This document shows positions 32,264-34,139 of a stretch of DNA of 34,139 nt, in pieces (within the stretch, counting starts at the first letter, position 1; every line of letters begins with the position of its first letter). A program made the translations under genes and the position numbers. Source of the DNA: JAFGQU01 sp964483625 (GTDB lineage Bacteria; Omnitrophota; Gorgyraeia; Duberdicusellales; 4484-171); NCBI GenBank assembly GCA_964483625.1, contig CAZABB010000018.1:1-34139 (forward strand). Reading direction: 5' to 3'. Under the pieces are notes generated by a model, which saw only the letters and a list, made by a program, of their open reading frames with translations, had not been told where the DNA came from and made no database searches.

Positions 32264-32405
32264 ACACAAATGCCTTTGGCAGGTCACAAGGTCACAAAGC
32301 CACGTGCCACAAGTAAAAGGACAAACACGTGTGACGTGTGTCATGTAACGTGTGACTGCCTGCGTAAGCAGGCATGCGTGTGACTATGTGACGTGTGTCG
32401 TGTGA
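32252..32405. repeat. Large family A array between convergent genes
   Basis: The left part has GTCAC orientation (GGTCACAT, GGTCACAA, GGTCACAA, plus TGCC-TTT-GGCA). The right part has GTGAC orientation with period 7-8 and an embedded hairpin TGCCTGC, GTAA, GCAGGCA (32358-32375). It fills exactly the space between the ThiF and FeeM stop codons and supplies the ThiF stop. It could form a long imperfect stem and serve both genes as a bidirectional 3' element. Confidence 0.88.
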
Positions 32406-32407
32406 CG

Positions 32408-33229
32408 TTACTTCAGCTTGCTGAAGTCGAAGTTGGGATAGCAGGTTTTGATGTAGGCGAGTTCGGTGGGGGAGGCGTTCTTGAAGATATCGGTCTTCTT
32501 GACGAAGAAGTATTCGAGGTCTCCGTCGGAAAGCGTGATCTTATTGGAGAACTGGATCGGATCGGTCGAACGGGAGAAGAACATCCGTTCCAGACCTGCG
32601 TTTTTCTGCCGCCGGCATTCGTCCCGTACGGATTTGACGTCGACATATTTACCGATCGCCGGAGCGTCGTTGGCGCCGGGATACGTTTTTAATCCCCCGA
32701 AATCCTTAAACATCAGAAAATCATAGGTAAGCTTGTGTTTGGGGTTTATGGTGATGCAGAGATAATCTAAATTCAGATAATTCCTGGCGTAATCGTAGAC
32801 CAGTTTGAACAGAAAGAAGATGAAGAACATCTTCTTGGAGTTAAGCATCAGAGAAATCCCGTTTTTGTAGAATTGGGTATTTGAAGCCAGCATGCTGATT
32901 TCGCATATTTTCTTTTTTTCATCCCGAAAGGTCTGGAGCTCCTGGTGATATATTTCATCCATCGGCAGGCCCAGCGGTGAGTCGGGGATGAGGGTGACGG
33001 TGGCAATGACGGTTTCTTCGACGATCGCGATGAATGTCGTTGTCTCCGGCAGCGCGTTATGAAAAGAAATCCGCAGATGCGCGGGATTTTCTTTCATGTA
33101 GCCGCGTTTGAGATATTCATCGTACACCAGCCGGTATGACTGCTCAAGCTCCGGCCGCGACCGGGCGACGCGGTAATTGATCAGAGAAAGAAGCGTCTGT
33201 AATGTGAGTTGTTCCGGTGGCGTCATCAT
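32408..33229 (-). CDS. FeeM-like N-acyl amino acid synthase
   Basis: A 273-aa GNAT-fold acyltransferase of the type that joins a long-chain acyl-ACP to an amino acid. Seen are YRLVYDEYLKRGYM, the TTFIAIVEETVIATVTLIPD strand pair, SPLGLPMDEIYHQEL and CEISMLA, the blocks shared with FeeM and LuxI-like synthases. YLCITINPKHKLTYDFLMF and FGGLKTYPG follow. Long-chain N-acyl amino acid synthases have a published link with PEP-CTERM/exosortase loci. The start ATG (an adjacent ATG follows) has AGAAGGA upstream. It lies 90 bases after the PilZ gene on the same strand. The product may signal, or decorate the envelope; the amino acid is unknown. Confidence 0.85.
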   Translation of the reverse strand: MMTPPEQLTLQTLLSLINYRVARSRPELEQSYRLVYDEYLKRGYMKENPAHLRISFHNALPETTTFIAIVEETVIATVTLIPDSPLGLPMDEIYHQELQTFRDEKKKICEISMLASNTQFYKNGISLMLNSKKMFFIFFLFKLVYDYARNYLNLDYLCITINPKHKLTYDFLMFKDFGGLKTYPGANDAPAIGKYVDVKSVRDECRRQKNAGLERMFFSRSTDPIQFSNKITLSDGDLEYFFVKKTDIFKNASPTELAYIKTCYPNFDFSKLK

Positions 33230-33250
33230 ATGGATATCCTTCTGGTGTTT

Positions 33251-33321
33251 TTAATCTTTTAATCCTTTTAAAATCACTGTAATCGGAGAGCTCTTTTGTT
33301 TTCAGGCTCTTTCAGAGCTCT
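33251..33321. other. Gap with family D units and an inverted repeat
   Basis: On the minus strand it reads AGAGCTCT, a spacer, AGAGCTCT (33314-33321 and 33287-33294), able to form a stem over the PilZ stop. Then follow GATTACAGTGATT and GGATTA/GATTA units just before the FeeM ribosome site. No clear promoter is seen. Confidence 0.5.
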
Positions 33322-33739
33322 ACTTGACGAGACCCTCGGCAGTCAGGTAGTTAGTCAAGATTTTGTCACAGATAAAGTTCACGTATTCCTGCCGGTCTTC
33401 TGAGTCCATTTTCCGGAATTCGACGCCGATCGAATAGCCCGGTTTCCGGTCTTTTACTGTTTTGTCCAGCCAGACGACTTCAGCCTGGACAGTGATCGGA
33501 TCGGCACGGTGGGGGAGCTGGAGTTTCAGGATAAGTTCGGTTCCTTTTTTGAACTTTTTGTCGGTGATAAACCGTAACCCGCCGCCGCCGACATCACCGG
33601 TTTGAATCGGACCAATCCATGACGATTCGGTGGGAGGATTTTGAGTCGAATAATGCATCGTAATCGGCAATACGAGCCGTTCGGTACGCCGGTTGTCTTT
33701 CGTGAATAATTTCTTGATTTTTTCGATGCCTAAATCCAT
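33320..33739 (-). CDS. PilZ-domain protein
   Basis: A 139-aa protein, essentially a single PilZ domain, which binds cyclic di-GMP. The first binding motif is NRRTER (RxxxR). The second reads TGDVGGGGLRF, where the usual (D/N)xSxxG has Gly in place of Ser. EVVWLDK and SIGVEFRKM are typical of the barrel. Binding is likely but slightly atypical. It lies 11 bases after the acyltransferase stop and 90 bases before the FeeM-like gene, so cyclic di-GMP may control lipid or polymer export in this operon (inference). Confidence 0.88.
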   Translation of the reverse strand: MDLGIEKIKKLFTKDNRRTERLVLPITMHYSTQNPPTESSWIGPIQTGDVGGGGLRFITDKKFKKGTELILKLQLPHRADPITVQAEVVWLDKTVKDRKPGYSIGVEFRKMDSEDRQEYVNFICDKILTNYLTAEGLVK

Positions 33740-33750
33740 GTTTTTTATGA

Positions 33751-34139
33751 TTATCTGGGGTCAATTCTATCCTGTATTAATTGTAAAATCCCTCTTAAAT
33801 TATCCACGATATTTTGATAGCTGTCAACATGTAGATCAGAGTTTTGTTCTAAATCACCGCGGGATACCGGCGGCGAGAAAACAATCTTCACTTTTGACGG
33901 ACGGGGGAGCTTGTGAAACGGAGGCCAGCCACGGTGAGTCCCTTTAATATATACCGGGAGGACTTTTGTGTCGAGTTCTTTGATCAAGATCCCGGCGCCG
34001 CGTTTGAACGGTTTCAGTTCCCCGGAGATCGACCGGCCGCCTTCGGGGAAGAAACAGACCGCTTTCCCTTCTTTCAGAAGATAGGCGCAGGTTTTCAGGC
34101 TTTCGGTAAGCTGGCTGGAAGCCTCGATGGGTACCAGGC
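33751..34139 (-). CDS. PlsC-type acyltransferase (5' partial)
   Basis: C-terminal 129 residues of a lysophospholipid acyltransferase; the gene begins beyond the window. Seen on the minus strand are LVPIEASSQLTESL, VCFFPEGGRSISGELKPFKR, GAGILIKE and VLPVYIKGTHRG. FPEGGRS is the acceptor-binding motif III of the family (usually FPEGTRS) and VLPVYIKG is motif IV. It transfers an acyl chain to a lysolipid in the inner membrane. The catalytic HX4D motif would lie outside. It could be a stand-alone PlsC or the start of a fused acyltransferase/acyl-ACP synthetase. It is upstream of the PilZ gene in the same operon. Confidence 0.9.
   Translation of the reverse strand, partial: LVPIEASSQLTESLKTCAYLLKEGKAVCFFPEGGRSISGELKPFKRGAGILIKELDTKVLPVYIKGTHRGWPPFHKLPRPSKVKIVFSPPVSRGDLEQNSDLHVDSYQNIVDNLRGILQLIQDRIDPR

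Noticed and set aside
3851..32405. GTGAC arrays as CRISPR arrays
   Set aside because: Units are only 7-8 bases, directly abutting, with no 25-40 base spacers and no cas genes.
1..34139. Exosortase (EpsH/XrtA) gene
   Set aside because: None of the membrane proteins here shows the exosortase Cys/Arg/His pattern; it must lie elsewhere in the genome.

Overview
The window looks like part of a Gram-negative chromosome from an uncultured environmental lineage with a PEP-CTERM/exosortase protein-sorting system. The evidence is four secreted proteins ending in a PEP-CTERM anchor, the paired regulators PrsK and PrsR, a large exopolysaccharide locus and a FeeM-like N-acyl amino acid synthase. Gene content and intergenic style resemble Candidatus Omnitrophota or a similar deep-branching group. 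That assignment is a low-confidence impression: there is no rRNA or other marker here, and the exosortase gene itself is outside the window.

Layout. 1-15143 (+): a tightly packed exopolysaccharide operon with an ATP-grasp enzyme (5' end cut off), a GT4 glycosyltransferase, a GxxExxY small protein, WecB epimerase, Wzx-type flippase, GT4, Wzy/O-antigen ligase, a divergent deacetylase-like protein, GT2, heparinase II/III-like lyase, CapA-like protein and an SDR epimerase. 15216-22793 (+): PrsK, PrsR, two S23-type four-helix-bundle proteins, a BKACE-family enzyme, a GNAT and two sulfotransferases. 22794-23339: a 0.55-kb non-coding stretch with gene relics and two regulatory boxes. 23340-24747 (-): an AbiE-type toxin-antitoxin pair. 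24748-28821: a sigma-54 control region followed by four PEP-CTERM genes, one frameshifted. 28946-32263 (+): an RND/MMPL transporter and a ThiF-like E1. 32408-34139 (-): FeeM-like synthase, PilZ protein and a PlsC acyltransferase (5' end cut off).

How the parts fit. The first block would make, flip, polymerise, trim and decorate an exopolysaccharide. PrsK/PrsR with RpoN would switch on the PEP-CTERM proteins. A repeated box (22854, 23145, 24954) is the candidate PrsR site, and a near-consensus -24/-12 promoter at 25110 drives the first PEP-CTERM gene.

The most unusual feature is a set of short iterated, degenerate repeats in four families: A (GTGAC, period 7 or 8), B (ACGGG, period 8), C (ATCTGTG, period about 10) and D (GATTA, period about 9). 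Three small genes (one GxxExxY, two S23-type) each lie between two arrays of one family in inverted orientation, like non-autonomous cassettes. The same arrays occur without a cassette between other genes. They also supply stop codons, C-terminal tails (PrsK, a glycosyltransferase, ThiF), an N-terminus (BKACE) and an in-frame internal segment of WecB. Gene-tail relics of wecB and of a sulfotransferase show further rearrangement.
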